A stretch of DNA of 64,000 nt from Acetivibrio mesophilus. Lineage in GTDB: Bacteria; Bacillota; Clostridia; Acetivibrionales; Acetivibrionaceae. Below, piece after piece: positions 17,936 through 28,345 of the stretch. Numbering within the stretch: position 1 is the first letter of the stretch; each line of letters starts with the position of its first letter. The position numbers were made by a program, and so were the translations under genes. The DNA lies in NCBI RefSeq assembly GCF_004102745.1, contig NZ_RLII01000010.1, positions 38,119 through 102,118 of the forward strand, read 5' to 3'. The notes beneath the pieces are model-generated. The model made no database searches and was not told where the DNA came from. It saw only the letters and a list, made by a program, of their open reading frames with translations.

Positions 17936-18502
17936 AATAAAAAATCCCGTCCTCTCATTATTCGATAGAAAGTAATAATAACTGCATTCTTAAAACAAAT
18001 AATTTTCCGAAACATGTCTCGTTAATGATTCAATCCGTTATTAATCGACAGAAAAATTCTTAATCGCAAATCATTAAATTTGCGGGTAGTGGAATCATAC
18101 TGTTGATTAACTTATATTAAAGTAATTATCGTTGAACCGAACTCTTAAATATACATAGTTATAACTTAATAATTAAGACTTCTAATAAGACTACAAAAAA
18201 CTTTTCCTGCACTAAATTACAAATTAGACAATTAAATTGCATGTCTGTATCATAGGCACCTATAAAGGAATTATATACATAAAATTAAAAAAAAATCAAC
18301 CATTATTGTTAAGAAACTGATAAAACAATACGATATTTACCAATGAAATAAATGTCTAGGACTCTAAAGTGTTACATAAATCATAGACTAAATATGACTT
18401 TGCTTCAATTCAGCCGGGTAATCAGCTTCTTGGATACTTTGTAAATGTTAGCAGTTCTAAAGTACTTCCCAGAGAGTAATTACAAAGGAAAGGAGAAGAG
18501 AA
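17936..18502. other. Long divergent intergenic region
   Basis: A 567-base AT-rich region lies between the decarboxylase and cheW genes. I see no gene, riboswitch or clear inverted repeat. A GCCG near 18413 with upstream TAAA superficially resembles a motility sigma factor site, but the spacing is wrong. Confidence 0.4.
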
Positions 18503-19003
18503 ATGTCTGATATTCAAGATGAAATTTTGGAGATTGAAGAGGATACGCAGAAAGATAAATATCTTATCTTTTTGATTGGCAACGAAGAATATGGCATAGG
18601 AATCAATTATGTAACGGAAATAGTTGGTATTCAGAAAATAACTGAGATTCCTGAAATGCAGGGGCATGTCAAAGGAATAATTAATTTAAGGGGTAAGGTA
18701 ATACCGGTTATTGATGTAAGACTGATGTTGGGGCTAGAAGAAAAGGAATATAATGATAGAACCTGTACTATCGTGCTGAACATCAGAGGAGTTTGTATAG
18801 GGCTCATTGTTGATGGAGTTGCGGAAGTTCTGCAAATATATGAGGAGAACATAGTTCCTCCACCTGAAGTAAACGACGGAGGAAAGCAAAAGTATATACA
18901 TGCTATAGGTAAGACGGAAAGTGGGATAAAACTACTGTTAGATTGTGAGAGACTGTTAAGCAATAGTGCCTTAGAAAACGTACTTGGGAACGCAAAACAC
19001 TGA
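18503..19003 (+). CDS. cheW: Chemotaxis coupling protein CheW
   Basis: CheW couples chemoreceptors to the CheA kinase. The domain spans about residues 18-155, with the typical LIFLIGNEEYGIGINYVTEI start, the VKGIINLRGKVIPVIDVR core and GLIVDGVAEVL. Its strong ribosome site (AAAGGAGAAG) and the receptor gene 126 nt downstream in the same orientation suggest a two-gene unit. No cheA is present in this window. Confidence 0.95.
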   Translation: MSDIQDEILEIEEDTQKDKYLIFLIGNEEYGIGINYVTEIVGIQKITEIPEMQGHVKGIINLRGKVIPVIDVRLMLGLEEKEYNDRTCTIVLNIRGVCIGLIVDGVAEVLQIYEENIVPPPEVNDGGKQKYIHAIGKTESGIKLLLDCERLLSNSALENVLGNAKH

Positions 19004-19129
19004 TGAGCTGAAAAGTATATGGAAAAAAGAGAGGATTAGAGTCCTAGCAGTAGCTTGAATTGATAAAAATCTATAGTAAAGAGCTTCAATAAATCGAAAA
19101 ATAAAACAACAATCCAGGAGGGATTTAGA

Positions 19130-21625
19130 TTGATTAACAAAATGAATTTGACAACCAAAATGATGGTGCTTATCGGTACTGTTACTGCTGTAGCTTTGGC
19201 AGCAACAATTATTATCAGTTATGTGTTATCAAGCAATATGGCAATGGAAGAAGGATTCGATAAAGTAGAAGAAATGGCTTACAGATACAGCAATGAAGTG
19301 AAGGCAGAGATAGAAGTTCCTCTCGACACTGCCAGGACTTTGGCTCAAACTTTCGAGGCAATGAGAGCCACGACTACTCCTGATAGAAATATAATGAACA
19401 GCATATTAAAAAATGTATTAGAGAAGGATGAAAGTTTTAATGGAGTATGGACATTATGGGAACCCAATGCTCTTGACGGCAAAGATTCAGAGTATGTTGG
19501 CAAGCCTGGGTACGATGAAACAGGAAGGTTTTTACCCCTTTGGAATAGAGACGGTGGTAGCATACAGCAAGTGGCAATAGTTGACTATGAGACTGGGGAA
19601 TTCTATAACCTCCCGAAGCAAACAGGTCAAGAAACAGTTACAAATCCTTACCTATATCCGGTTGACGGTGAGTATGCTCCTATGTCAAGTATTGTTGTCC
19701 CCATAAAATACAATGGTCAATTTGTAGGGGTTGCAGGGGTAGATGTCGTCTTAGGCACTTTCCAAGATAAGCTAATAAAAATAAAACCATATGAAAGAGG
19801 ATATGCTTCGCTTATTGCCAATGATGGTGTATATGTTGCAGATATAAAGGAAGAGAATATTTTCACACCAATAACTGACGAGGAGGCTAAAGCTGCAATA
19901 AAAAGTGGCAATGTATACACAAGTACAGAATATTGTGAAATATTAAAGGAAGAGGTTTATAAGGTTTATGTCCCGATAAACTTTGGAAATACAAAGACTC
20001 CTTGGTCTTTTGTTATAGCAGCTCCAATGAGCGAAGTTATGGAAAAAGCCAACATGATTAGAAATGCATCACTAATTTTAGGAATTGTAGCATTGTCAGT
20101 ATTGTTGGTTATTATTTTCTTTATTACGAGAAGTATTGTGGGGCCGATTAAGCAACTTACAAATGTAGCCGAGCAGATAGCGGAAGACAATCTCTCAGCA
20201 GACATAAACATAATTAAAACTCAAGACGAGGTCGGTGACTTATCAAGGGCGTTCCATAAAATGCAGCAAAATCTAAAGGATATTGCCCGTATGGCTGAAA
20301 AAATAGCCCAGGGTGATCTGGCAGAAGATAATATCTTGAAAGAAGACGGAAAGCATGCCGGAGATTTGACAGGTGCCTTCAATGTGATGCTGTCAAACTT
20401 GAAGCAGTTAAAAACTGAAATTGACTCAATAACGATGGCGGTTGAGGAAGGTAAGCTTGGCATAAGAGGAAAAGAGGAGGCATTCAATGGAGGGTGGAAA
20501 CAGTTGCTAAGAGGTATAAACAAGACCCTTGATGCTGTCATAGAGCCTATAAGGGAAGCTTCGGATGTTTTAAAGGAAGTAGCAAAGGGCAATTTAAATG
20601 TTTCTGTAAAAGGGGATTACAAAGGAGAAAATGCCATAATAAAGGAAAATCTCAACATGACTATTGACAATATTAATGAGATTCTGTGGGAAGTGACGGC
20701 AGCAGCTGACCAGGTGGCATCAAGCTCAAGACAGGTAGCGGCATCAAGTGAGACACTGTCTCAGGGAACTACTGAACAGGCAAGTACAATAGAAGAAATA
20801 ACGTCATCGATGGAGCAGATATCAGCTCAGACAAAGCAGAATGCATTAAATGCAAATAAGGCAAATGAACTGGCATTGACTGTGAAAAACAATGCTATGC
20901 AGGGAAAAAATCATATGGAAGATATGCTTCTATCAATGCAGGATATAAATAAATCATCGTCAGATATTTCTAGGATAATTAAGGTAATTGATGATATTGC
21001 ATTCCAGACGAATATATTGGCACTAAATGCAGCAGTAGAGGCAGCAAGGGCCGGACAGCACGGTAAGGGGTTTGCCGTTGTTGCGGAAGAGGTCAGGAAT
21101 CTAGCTGAAAGGAGCGCAAAAGCTGCAAGGGAGACTACTGAAATGATAGAAGGGTCTATAAGAACTGTGGAAGCCGGAACTAAAATAGCACACGAAACTG
21201 CTGAAGCACTGAACAAGATAGCGGATGGAGTGACAGAAACATCCGAGTTGGCAGGAGAAATAGCCGCGGCATCCAAGGAACAGGATATGGGAATTTCGCA
21301 GGTAAACCAGGCGATATCACAAGTTGCGGAAGTAATACATACGAATTCTGTGGAAGCGGAAGAAAGTGCAGCTGCCAATGAAGAACTATCAAAACAGGCA
21401 AATATGTTGAAGGACTCCTTAGGTAGATTCAAGCTGAAAGCAAATTTTGCGGAATCGGCAAAGATTGATAATATTAAGCCTGATGTGATACGGATGATTG
21501 AGAATATGGTTGACCAAAAAATGAATTTACATATAGATGAATCAAAGAGTAAAGTGTATGAGCATAAAGAATGTGACTCAAAAGCCCAAATATCGCTGGA
21601 TAACAATGAATATGGCAAATATTAA
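19130..21625 (+). CDS. Methyl-accepting chemotaxis protein (Cache-type sensor)
   Basis: A transmembrane chemoreceptor of 831 residues. Order: N-terminal membrane helix (about 10-35), extracellular Cache-like sensor (about 40-300), second membrane helix (about 312-336), HAMP followed by further HAMP-like helical segments (about 337-520), then the cytoplasmic signalling domain with the hairpin tip [20 protein letters not shown]. There is no C-terminal methyltransferase-binding pentapeptide. The start is a TTG 8 nt after AGGAGG; an ATG four codons later is the alternative. The ligand is unknown; the neighbouring cheW suggests they work together. Confidence 0.93.
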   Translation: MINKMNLTTKMMVLIGTVTAVALAATIIISYVLSSNMAMEEGFDKVEEMAYRYSNEVKAEIEVPLDTARTLAQTFEAMRATTTPDRNIMNSILKNVLEKDESFNGVWTLWEPNALDGKDSEYVGKPGYDETGRFLPLWNRDGGSIQQVAIVDYETGEFYNLPKQTGQETVTNPYLYPVDGEYAPMSSIVVPIKYNGQFVGVAGVDVVLGTFQDKLIKIKPYERGYASLIANDGVYVADIKEENIFTPITDEEAKAAIKSGNVYTSTEYCEILKEEVYKVYVPINFGNTKTPWSFVIAAPMSEVMEKANMIRNASLILGIVALSVLLVIIFFITRSIVGPIKQLTNVAEQIAEDNLSADINIIKTQDEVGDLSRAFHKMQQNLKDIARMAEKIAQGDLAEDNILKEDGKHAGDLTGAFNVMLSNLKQLKTEIDSITMAVEEGKLGIRGKEEAFNGGWKQLLRGINKTLDAVIEPIREASDVLKEVAKGNLNVSVKGDYKGENAIIKENLNMTIDNINEILWEVTAAADQVASSSRQVAASSETLSQGTTEQASTIEEITSSMEQISAQTKQNALNANKANELALTVKNNAMQGKNHMEDMLLSMQDINKSSSDISRIIKVIDDIAFQTNILALNAAVEAARAGQHGKGFAVVAEEVRNLAERSAKAARETTEMIEGSIRTVEAGTKIAHETAEALNKIADGVTETSELAGEIAAASKEQDMGISQVNQAISQVAEVIHTNSVEAEESAAANEELSKQANMLKDSLGRFKLKANFAESAKIDNIKPDVIRMIENMVDQKMNLHIDESKSKVYEHKECDSKAQISLDNNEYGKY

Positions 21626-21758
21626 TGTAATCTATATAACAATATTTTATTGCTCCTTTTTGCTATCCGGAATTAAGACACAAACCTATGGAACTAAAAA
21701 AGATGATTTACATAATATGTAGTAGGAGATAGCAAAATTAAAAGGAGAGAATAAAAGT

Positions 21759-22175
21759 ATGTATGAATACTATCATAGTGAAGAAGAAAGGGCGATACCA
21801 TCGGAAGAGTTCCGTCAGCAATTTGGACAGCAGTTTCTACCTCCGTTTGGACAGTTTCAGCCGCCTTTTGGGCCGCCTTCTGGAGCTCCTGGTGTATCTC
21901 CGGGGACGTCGGGTGGTGCTCCTTCAGGTCCGCCGCCTTCCTTTACACCTCAGCAGTCACAGGCGCAAACACCGGGTTTGCTGGCGGTTGATCCTGGAGC
22001 GATAAGACCTTGTACCAATAGATTTGTCTTCATATGGCTTAATACGGGTGAAAGGTTCTGGGCCTGGCTGAACTTTGTCGGAAGAAGATCGGCGGCAGGA
22101 TGGAGATGGACAGGTTTTCGTTGGATTTACTTCGGTGTTGACTTAAGAAATATTCAAAGCTTTATATGCTTCTAG
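21759..22175 (+). CDS. Small conserved protein with Pro/Gly-rich N-terminus and aromatic C-terminal domain
   Basis: A 138-residue protein of unknown function. Residues 20-80 are rich in Pro, Gly, Ser and Gln. The C-terminal 55 residues are aromatic and look like a compact beta domain (FVFIWLNTGERFWAW, FVGRRSAAGWRW, IYFGVDLRNIQSFICF). From memory, small proteins with this C-terminal pattern occur in Bacillus and Clostridium relatives, sometimes mislabelled as transporters. There is no signal peptide or membrane helix. The ribosome site AAAGGAGAG is strong, and a terminator follows. Confidence 0.7.
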   Translation: MYEYYHSEEERAIPSEEFRQQFGQQFLPPFGQFQPPFGPPSGAPGVSPGTSGGAPSGPPPSFTPQQSQAQTPGLLAVDPGAIRPCTNRFVFIWLNTGERFWAWLNFVGRRSAAGWRWTGFRWIYFGVDLRNIQSFICF

Positions 22176-22233
22176 CGATTATTAGCATAACAAATTCTTG
22201 TTTTTCCAATTAAAACTAGAACCAAAAAACTAT

Positions 22234-22261
22234 GAGGGGCGAAAAAAGCCTCTTTTTTTTT
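22234..22261 (+). terminator. Intrinsic terminator
   Basis: A short GAGG/CCTC stem with an A-rich loop followed by nine or more T residues ends the transcript of the preceding small gene. Confidence 0.65.
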
Positions 22262-22316
22262 GGCGGGAAATTAGCCGATATAAAAAATTTACCTATAGTA
22301 TTACGGATGATTTGTG

Positions 22317-22345
22317 TTGAAAAAAACACAAAATTAATATAGAAT
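22317..22345 (+). promoter_or_regulatory. Putative promoter of the zinc-ribbon membrane protein cluster
   Basis: TTGAAA (22317-22322), 17 bp, TAGAAT (22340-22345). A 7-bp inverted repeat (TTGTGTT/AACACAA, 22312-22331) overlaps the -35 element and could be an operator. Confidence 0.4.
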
Positions 22346-22398
22346 TAACATGTATGCTAAGATATTCGATGACACATAATCAGATAGGGGGTTAGTAA

Positions 22399-22839
22399 AT
22401 GAAATTATGTCCTAACTGCAGTAAATTAAATGAAGATTCTGCTGCTACATGTAGCCAATGCGGTTCTCTTTTAACCAATGAAACAGAGTATAATACATAT
22501 GCTAGTATTAATGAGCCGCAGCAGGCTAAAACCAATGGTTTTGCCATAGCATCATTGGTACTTGGTATATCATCCTTATTGTTGTCATGCTGTTGCGGTA
22601 TAAGCATTATACCTTCAATACTTGCTGTTGTTTTTGGTTTTTTGAGTAAAAGTAAGATAAAGAATTCAATGGGATTTGAAAAGGGAGACGGATTGGCGTT
22701 AGCGGGGATTATAATAGGCTTTATAGGAATAGCGTTGTCATTGGTTTCTCTCGTGTTGTCTCCAATCTTCTGGGGAGGATTCATGGAAGGATTTAATAGA
22801 GGATTAAACGGAGGATATAGTGAGTTCTATTTTGATTAG
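22399..22839 (+). CDS. Zinc-ribbon and DUF4190-type membrane protein
   Basis: A 146-residue protein with an N-terminal zinc ribbon (CPNCSK...CSQCGS, residues 4-23), a linker, and two hydrophobic segments (about 46-78 and 96-125) with the FAIASLVLGISSLLL pattern of DUF4190. The function is unknown. The next plus-strand gene has the same design, so the two look like a tandem duplication. The ribosome site is GGGGGG. Confidence 0.8.
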   Translation: MKLCPNCSKLNEDSAATCSQCGSLLTNETEYNTYASINEPQQAKTNGFAIASLVLGISSLLLSCCCGISIIPSILAVVFGFLSKSKIKNSMGFEKGDGLALAGIIIGFIGIALSLVSLVLSPIFWGGFMEGFNRGLNGGYSEFYFD

Positions 22840-22993
22840 GTATTATCTATAAAAATTGAGATAGATACAATAGCTTAGGTTTCTCAGCATTTCGTTTTTA
22901 TGTCAAAAGCCATGAAAGCGAAATGCTTTTTAAATAATATGCAACTATTATGGTTTATGTGAGGCTATGGTAATAGTATGGAAGGAGTTATAA

Positions 22994-23410
22994 ATGAAGA
23001 GGTGTCCTAAATGTAATTTTCTTAATGAGGATTTTGCTGCTTCATGTGGAAGTTGCGGTGTTTCCTTTGGTTTTGGAAAAGGCAAAAAATCTAAAAGTTC
23101 CAAAACCAATCCTTATGCCAAATATTCCTTGATATTTGGGATTGTTTCAATACCGCTTATATGTTTATGCCTTGGCTGGATACCGGGAGCAATTGCTATT
23201 GTTTTTGGTGCTGTGGCCAGATACAGGATAAAGAGGTCCCAGGATACGCAGACAGGAGCTACAATGGCGCTAATCGGAATCATACTTGGTATTGTTTCGG
23301 TGGGTGCAGCTGTTGCCCTTCTTATATATGCTGCTGTTAGTACGGACCCTGCAGTACGTGAATTTTGGCAAAATCTTGACGTTCAATTAAAAGAGAGTGG
23401 GAATAATTAA
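22994..23410 (+). CDS. Zinc-ribbon and DUF4190-type membrane protein, second copy
   Basis: A 138-residue protein with the same architecture as its upstream neighbour: zinc ribbon (CPKCNF...CGSCGV, residues 4-22), a basic linker, and two membrane segments (about 45-70 and 90-115). The identical NEDFAASCGSCG/NEDSAATCSQCG layout supports paralogy. Its stop codon overlaps the ATG of the next gene by one base. Confidence 0.8.
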   Translation: MKRCPKCNFLNEDFAASCGSCGVSFGFGKGKKSKSSKTNPYAKYSLIFGIVSIPLICLCLGWIPGAIAIVFGAVARYRIKRSQDTQTGATMALIGIILGIVSVGAAVALLIYAAVSTDPAVREFWQNLDVQLKESGNN

Positions 23411-23862
23411 TGAAGCAGATCTGTGCAAAAGGGCATTTTAGAAGGTTTTTAAATGAAGACTATATTCTGCATCTATCAATTTTATTGCTCTGCTTCTTCC
23501 CGGTGATGGCATCCTTCTTTATGGTCACGAATGGAGAGGGGACTGCTTTTGGATTGGGAGGGCATTTATACGGTATTGGGATACCCTGTATTTTTCGGGC
23601 ATCCACGGGGTACAATTGTCCGGCATGTGGAATGACAAGAAGTTTTATATACATGAGTGATTTTAATATTTCAGCTGCTTGGGCTATGAACAGAGCAGGT
23701 GCCCTATTATATCTCTTTTGCGTTCTTCAGATTCCTTACAGAATTATGCTTATATTTAATCGAAAAATACCGCTTGAAAGGATTGTAGTCGCACTAGGTA
23801 TTGTCTTCCTTATAATCATTGGATCAGTGGCGGTTGGACAATTTACTGTTCAGTTTTTCTAA
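23410..23862 (+). CDS. DUF2752 membrane protein
   Basis: A 150-residue integral membrane protein with the DUF2752 signature: a cysteine-containing loop CPACGMTRSFIYM followed by an AWAMNRAGALLYLFCV helix. About three membrane segments are present. DUF2752 proteins are often linked to zinc-ribbon membrane proteins, as here, but no function is established. It is translationally coupled to the preceding gene. Confidence 0.85.
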   Translation: MKQICAKGHFRRFLNEDYILHLSILLLCFFPVMASFFMVTNGEGTAFGLGGHLYGIGIPCIFRASTGYNCPACGMTRSFIYMSDFNISAAWAMNRAGALLYLFCVLQIPYRIMLIFNRKIPLERIVVALGIVFLIIIGSVAVGQFTVQFF

Positions 23863-23885
23863 GAAATAAAAGAGGCTAATAAAAA

Positions 23886-23917
23886 ACTCAGGGACTGTCA
23901 TATCCCTGAGTCTTTTT
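23886..23917. terminator. Bidirectional intrinsic terminator
   Basis: A 9-bp perfect stem (ACTCAGGGA/TCCCTGAGT, 8-nt loop) has T-runs on both sides, separating the converging DUF2752 and serA genes. Confidence 0.85.
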
Positions 23918-23920
23918 GGC

Positions 23921-25096
23921 TTATTTAGTTTTCTCAATTACTCTGACCATTCTTACTCCTTCGATTGCCTTTATATTATCTACAATCTCAGGGGAAACAG
24001 AACCTTCTATATTTAAAATCGTATATCCGATTTTGTCCTTGTGTTTGCTTATCATATCTCCGATATTGATTCCGTTGCGAGCTATAAGAGAAGTGATCTG
24101 ACCGAACATGTTGGGTATATTGTCGTGGGCAGCAATTATTCTGACGTTTCCTGTGTGAGGAAGCTCACAGTTGGGGAAATTCACGGAGTTTTTGATATTA
24201 CCGAATTCAAGAAAATCACGGAGCTGGCTTGCAGCCATTACAGCACAGTTCTCCTCGGATTCGGGTGTTGAAGCTCCAAGATGAGGCAAAGTAATAATAT
24301 TGTCATTGCCAAGCAATTCGTCTTCAGGGAAGTCAGTAACATAACATGCAACAGTACCGTTATCTATTGCTTCAAGCAGATCTTTGTTGACCACAAGACC
24401 ACCTCTTGCAAAGTTTAGCAGCCTAACACCTTTCTTCATCATGTCAAATTTGTCCTTGTTTATCATACCACTGGTTTTAGAACTATAGGGTACATGTATG
24501 GTTATGTAGTCGCAGGTGGAAATCAGATGGTCAAGGCTCATTGCTTTTTCAACGGAGCTGGAAAGTTCCCATGCAGAATCTATGGAGATAAATGGGTCAT
24601 AACCGATTACTTCCATACCCAGAGAAACAGCATCGTTGGCAACCATAACACCTATAGCTCCAAGGCCGATAACCCCAAGTTTTTTTCCTTTTATTTCGGG
24701 TCCTGCGAATTGGGATTTGCCTTTTTCCACTAATTGAGCCACTTCATCACCTTTGCCTTTGAGAGACTGAGCCCAGGAAATACCCTTATAAACTTTGCGG
24801 GATGACAGGAACAGTGAAGCGAGAACAAGCTCTTTTACGGCATTGGCATTTGCTCCCGGGGTATTGAAAACCACGATTCCTTTTTCGGTGCACTTATCTA
24901 CCGGAATATTATTGACTCCGGCTCCTGCTCTGGCAATCGCCTTAAGATTTTTGGAAAAATCCATTTCGAGCATGTTGTAGCTTCTTACAAGAACGGCGTC
25001 AGGATTGGATATCTCTGTAGCTATTTCATAGTTATCTCTTGGGAAGAGCTCTAGGCCCTTTAATGAAATCTTATTAAGCGTTTGAATAGTATACAT
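23921..25096 (-). CDS. serA: D-3-phosphoglycerate dehydrogenase
   Basis: The first enzyme of serine synthesis, oxidising 3-phosphoglycerate with NAD. At 391 residues it is the short SerA form: substrate domain, NAD-binding domain with GVIGLGAIG (about 140-148), catalytic FARGGLV arginine and the HLGAST histidine segment, and a C-terminal ACT domain (about 320-391) likely used for feedback control by serine. The ATG follows AAAGGAG. No serC lies beside it; the gene seems to have its own promoter and terminator. Confidence 0.92.
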   Translation of the reverse strand: MYTIQTLNKISLKGLELFPRDNYEIATEISNPDAVLVRSYNMLEMDFSKNLKAIARAGAGVNNIPVDKCTEKGIVVFNTPGANANAVKELVLASLFLSSRKVYKGISWAQSLKGKGDEVAQLVEKGKSQFAGPEIKGKKLGVIGLGAIGVMVANDAVSLGMEVIGYDPFISIDSAWELSSSVEKAMSLDHLISTCDYITIHVPYSSKTSGMINKDKFDMMKKGVRLLNFARGGLVVNKDLLEAIDNGTVACYVTDFPEDELLGNDNIITLPHLGASTPESEENCAVMAASQLRDFLEFGNIKNSVNFPNCELPHTGNVRIIAAHDNIPNMFGQITSLIARNGINIGDMISKHKDKIGYTILNIEGSVSPEIVDNIKAIEGVRMVRVIEKTK

Positions 25097-25214
25097 TTTG
25101 ACTCTCCTTTATATATTTATTGCTATTACTTTAGATGGTTTATTTTTTAACAATCTATGATGAAAAAAATAACCCTCTACGAGCATGTCTTTTAAAAAAT
25201 ATTATTTTAAATAT

Positions 25215-25244
25215 ATTATACTACTTTTATATTTGAGGCTTCAA
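25215..25244 (-). promoter_or_regulatory. Putative promoter of serA
   Basis: Read on the minus strand: TTGAAG (25239-25244), 18 bp, TATAAT (25215-25220). It lies just downstream of the hemolysin III terminator; the leader would be about 110 nt and shows no T-box. Confidence 0.45.
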
Positions 25245-25254
25245 GGGGTGATTG

Positions 25255-25291
25255 AAAAAAGGCGGAAAAAGGCAGAGCTTTTAAGCCGCCT
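25255..25291 (-). terminator. Terminator of the hemolysin III gene
   Basis: On the minus strand AGGCGG pairs with CCGCCT and is followed directly by six T residues (25255-25260 on the plus strand are A). Confidence 0.65.
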
Positions 25292-25319
25292 GAATCGTTG
25301 GAGCTTGCGAAGCGCAAGG

Positions 25320-25964
25320 TCAGTACATGAAAAAGCAAATACCGATAAAATGAGTCAATGCCCCTAGAAATACCGATATATGCCAGACCATATGGTGATA
25401 TTTGAAGCCCTTTCGCGCATAGATGATTGCTCCGAGGGAGTAGAAAATGCCTCCACCAAGGATCATCCAGAAGAGAGTGGGATTTGCCTTTTCGACAAAC
25501 AGAGGCATAAAGATAAGCAGAGTCCAACCCATTACCAGATAAATTATCAAGGATACTTTAGGCATAGAACGTCTGGAAATGGATTTATACAGTATGCCGA
25601 ATAACACCATACTCCACTGGATAATAAGGATTACGACTGCCTGCCAACCTCCGATGACGGAAATAGCAACGGGCGTATATGTACCTGCGATGGCGAAATA
25701 TATGAAAATATGGTCAAGTATATGAAGGACAGTTTTGTGCGCTGTTTCGTGCTCCATGGCATGGTAGAGGGTTGACATCAGAAACATTAGGAAAATTGAG
25801 ATGCAAAATATGGTTACACCCAAAACATCAGCGATACTGCCGTTATTATAGGCAGTGATTGCTGCGAAAGGGAAGGCAAACAATACTGCAAGGGATGCAA
25901 CGCCGTGACTGATTGTGTTTGCGACCTCTTCCCCAAAGGTCAGTTTAATATGCGGTCTTGACAT
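25320..25964 (-). CDS. Hemolysin III / PAQR family membrane protein
   Basis: A seven-helix membrane protein (214 residues) of the HlyIII/YqfA type. Metal-site residues conserved in the family are visible: Ser and His in MSTLYHAMEH, Asp-His in ILDHIFIY, and two histidines in the last helices (MVWHISVFLGALTHF). Family members are proposed hydrolases or membrane-fluidity regulators; hemolysis is not established. AAGGAGG precedes the ATG. Confidence 0.88.
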   Translation of the reverse strand: MSRPHIKLTFGEEVANTISHGVASLAVLFAFPFAAITAYNNGSIADVLGVTIFCISIFLMFLMSTLYHAMEHETAHKTVLHILDHIFIYFAIAGTYTPVAISVIGGWQAVVILIIQWSMVLFGILYKSISRRSMPKVSLIIYLVMGWTLLIFMPLFVEKANPTLFWMILGGGIFYSLGAIIYARKGFKYHHMVWHISVFLGALTHFIGICFFMY

Positions 25965-26136
25965 TTATACTACCTCCTTGAAATTCTTATTATCAGACTT
26001 AGAAATATTATATCATCATAAAGGAAAAAAACTTTGTAAATTTGCGAAAAATTTATTATACTTTAATAAAAACAAGCTTTGAGTAATGTATCTCTATATT
26101 TTAATCATTTATATATGTGAAAGGGGTGACGGAATT

Positions 26137-26343
26137 ATGAATCATCAGGAGTTGATAAACAGAATTAATGAGCTTTCCAGAAAGTCTAAATCTGTTGGAC
26201 TTACAGATGAAGAAAAAGAAGAGCAACAGACTTTGAGACAGGAATATCTGAAGATTTTTCGAAGTAACTTTAAGGCAACCCTTGACTCTGTAGTTATAGT
26301 TGATAAAGACGGAAACAGGAGAGCGTTGAGGAAGGACAACTAA
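26137..26343 (+). CDS. DUF896 (YnzC-family) small protein
   Basis: A 68-residue helical cytoplasmic protein of the YnzC/DUF896 family, with INRINELSRKSKSVGLTDEE, EQQTLRQEYLKIFRSNFK and VVIVDKDGNRR. The function is unknown; in Bacillus subtilis a homologue is encoded in a SOS-regulated operon. The start at 26137 follows AAAGGGGTGA; the longest frame adds 17 hydrophobic codons that do not fit the family. Confidence 0.9.
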   Translation: MNHQELINRINELSRKSKSVGLTDEEKEEQQTLRQEYLKIFRSNFKATLDSVVIVDKDGNRRALRKDN

Positions 26344-26582
26344 TTGGTGCTCATTTGAGATTGTTCTTGACCGTAGATGACTTCCTAAAAAACATAAATA
26401 TGCCACAAATAATTACCTCTTGTTGATTATTCAAAACATACGTGCATGGGCAATATACGCAGAATTTGATAAAGCTTTAAAACCGTTTGGTCGATAAAAT
26501 TATATAAACCTTCTTTAATAGAATATGTAGACTTGTAAAGGGGTTGCAGTATAAATCTTAATATGGGAAAGGGGTAATATAT

Positions 26583-28286
26583 GTGTTCAATTCTTTGATG
26601 AAAAAAATGTTGGGCACAGTAATATTAATATCTGCAATATGTACTGTATCGTTTTCAATAATTACATCTTATGTAGTGCAGGGAGCGGTTACAAGACAAA
26701 TGGAGAGTGATGGCAGAGCACTGGTTACATCTATTAGAAGAGAGATTGTAAGCAATAATATTACTGAATTGGATAAAATTGAGAAAATATTCAAGGAATT
26801 AAAGCGGGAAAGCAATGGAAATATTCTTTACATGTCTGTCACAGACAATAACCATAATATACTTGTCTCTTCCGATGATGAGAAATCCTATGGAAGTTCA
26901 GGGGCTGGAGATGAAAACGTGGATGCCGTATCCGGGGCGACAGAATTAAGCGGTGATAAAAGCAAAATTGATGCTATTACATCTGCTACAGTGGGGCTTA
27001 TCTCTGAAACAAATCAAGGTCAAAAAGTATATAATGTGTCAATTCCTTTTTCTACTGAGCTAGTAGGATCTGGGAGCCTTAATGTCGGTATTTCTTTAGA
27101 AAGAATGTATAGCGAAATTGAAAGTACTTTAATGAATACTATTCTGATTTCGCTGTTAATAGGAATTGTTGCGGTCATTATAGGCTTTGTAATAGCAAAA
27201 ACAATAATAAACCCGATAAAAGGTGTTATCTTAAGACTTGACGATTTCTCAAAGGGAGATTTTACTGTCGAATTTTACAGTAAGGCTAATGATGAAACAA
27301 AAACACTCACAACTGCACTTAACACATCGGTATCAGTCCTAAAGGAAACCATAAAAACCGTCAAGGACAGCATAGGTGTGCTTAATAAATTCTCTGCGGA
27401 ACTTGCCTATACAAGCGATGAGACCGGGACTACCGGCGAACAGATTTCTCAAAACATAGAAGATGTAACAAAATCAATTGCAGATCAAGCATCAAACATT
27501 CAATATATTATTCGTATTTTGGAGGATTTCGGCAGTAAACTGGACAGGATGCTTGATGAAACCAAGAATGTTTTGGACAGCAACAGCAAAATGAAAGAAA
27601 TCACCGATGTTGAATATATTTCTCTTCAGAATTTGGTGAAATCAGTGGAGGATACGAAGAAATCCTTCAGTTCTACAATGGAAGAGGTAGTGTCCTTAAA
27701 TAACGATGTCTTTGAAATAAATAAAATAACCGAGGTCATAAACAGCATAGCGGGGCAAACCAATTTGCTTGCATTGAATGCTTCAATCGAATCGGCAAGA
27801 GCAGGGGAAGCAGGGAAAGGTTTTTCTGTTGTAGCAGATGAGATAAAAAAACTTGCGGCTCAGGTAATGGGTTATTCCAATAATATTAATCAGTTCATTA
27901 ATAATATCACAAGAAATACGGAGAAAGTATTTAATAACATACAGATTATTTCCAACAAATTGGATACTCAGATGCAGACAATTAAGTATACTGTTAGCTC
28001 TTATGATAATATACGTGTTGAAGCAGATAATGTAATTACTCAAATTGAAAGTGTATCCACATCGGTCAAGAGTTTATCGCAGGAGAAGAATGCTATAATA
28101 GGGAGAATTGAAGATATTTCAGGCGTATTTAGCGAGGTTGCGGCTGCAGCAGAGGAGATAACGGCATCGGTTCAAACGGAGGCAGAAAGCATGCAGCAAC
28201 TTTCTACAATGGCCCAGGAAATGAATAGTCTTGCAAATAGACTGAACCAGGATGTGAGCGTATTTAAGGTTGAAAAACAGAATTAG
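26583..28286 (+). CDS. Methyl-accepting chemotaxis protein
   Basis: A 567-residue chemoreceptor. A membrane helix at about 8-32, an extracellular domain of about 130 residues with an unusual Ser/Gly/Asp-rich stretch (about 96-128), a second helix (about 184-206), HAMP (about 207-260) and a signalling domain whose tip reads [20 protein letters not shown]. The start is a GTG 8 nt after AAAGGGG; an ATG two bases earlier opens a frame that stops after five codons. No adjacent che gene. Confidence 0.9.
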   Translation: MFNSLMKKMLGTVILISAICTVSFSIITSYVVQGAVTRQMESDGRALVTSIRREIVSNNITELDKIEKIFKELKRESNGNILYMSVTDNNHNILVSSDDEKSYGSSGAGDENVDAVSGATELSGDKSKIDAITSATVGLISETNQGQKVYNVSIPFSTELVGSGSLNVGISLERMYSEIESTLMNTILISLLIGIVAVIIGFVIAKTIINPIKGVILRLDDFSKGDFTVEFYSKANDETKTLTTALNTSVSVLKETIKTVKDSIGVLNKFSAELAYTSDETGTTGEQISQNIEDVTKSIADQASNIQYIIRILEDFGSKLDRMLDETKNVLDSNSKMKEITDVEYISLQNLVKSVEDTKKSFSSTMEEVVSLNNDVFEINKITEVINSIAGQTNLLALNASIESARAGEAGKGFSVVADEIKKLAAQVMGYSNNINQFINNITRNTEKVFNNIQIISNKLDTQMQTIKYTVSSYDNIRVEADNVITQIESVSTSVKSLSQEKNAIIGRIEDISGVFSEVAAAAEEITASVQTEAESMQQLSTMAQEMNSLANRLNQDVSVFKVEKQN

Positions 28287-28345
28287 AATAGGAAGAATTA
28301 GAATAAGAAGAATTGGAATAAGCTAAGATATGGGGGGAGAAGATA

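Noticed and set aside
18380..18430. Motility sigma-factor (sigma-D) type promoter before cheW
   Set aside because: TAAA and GCCG are present but about 20 bp apart instead of about 15, and the -10 does not match well.
25097..25214. T-box or serine riboswitch-like leader before serA
   Set aside because: The leader is about 110 nt, AT-rich and shows neither the T-box sequence nor an antiterminator structure.
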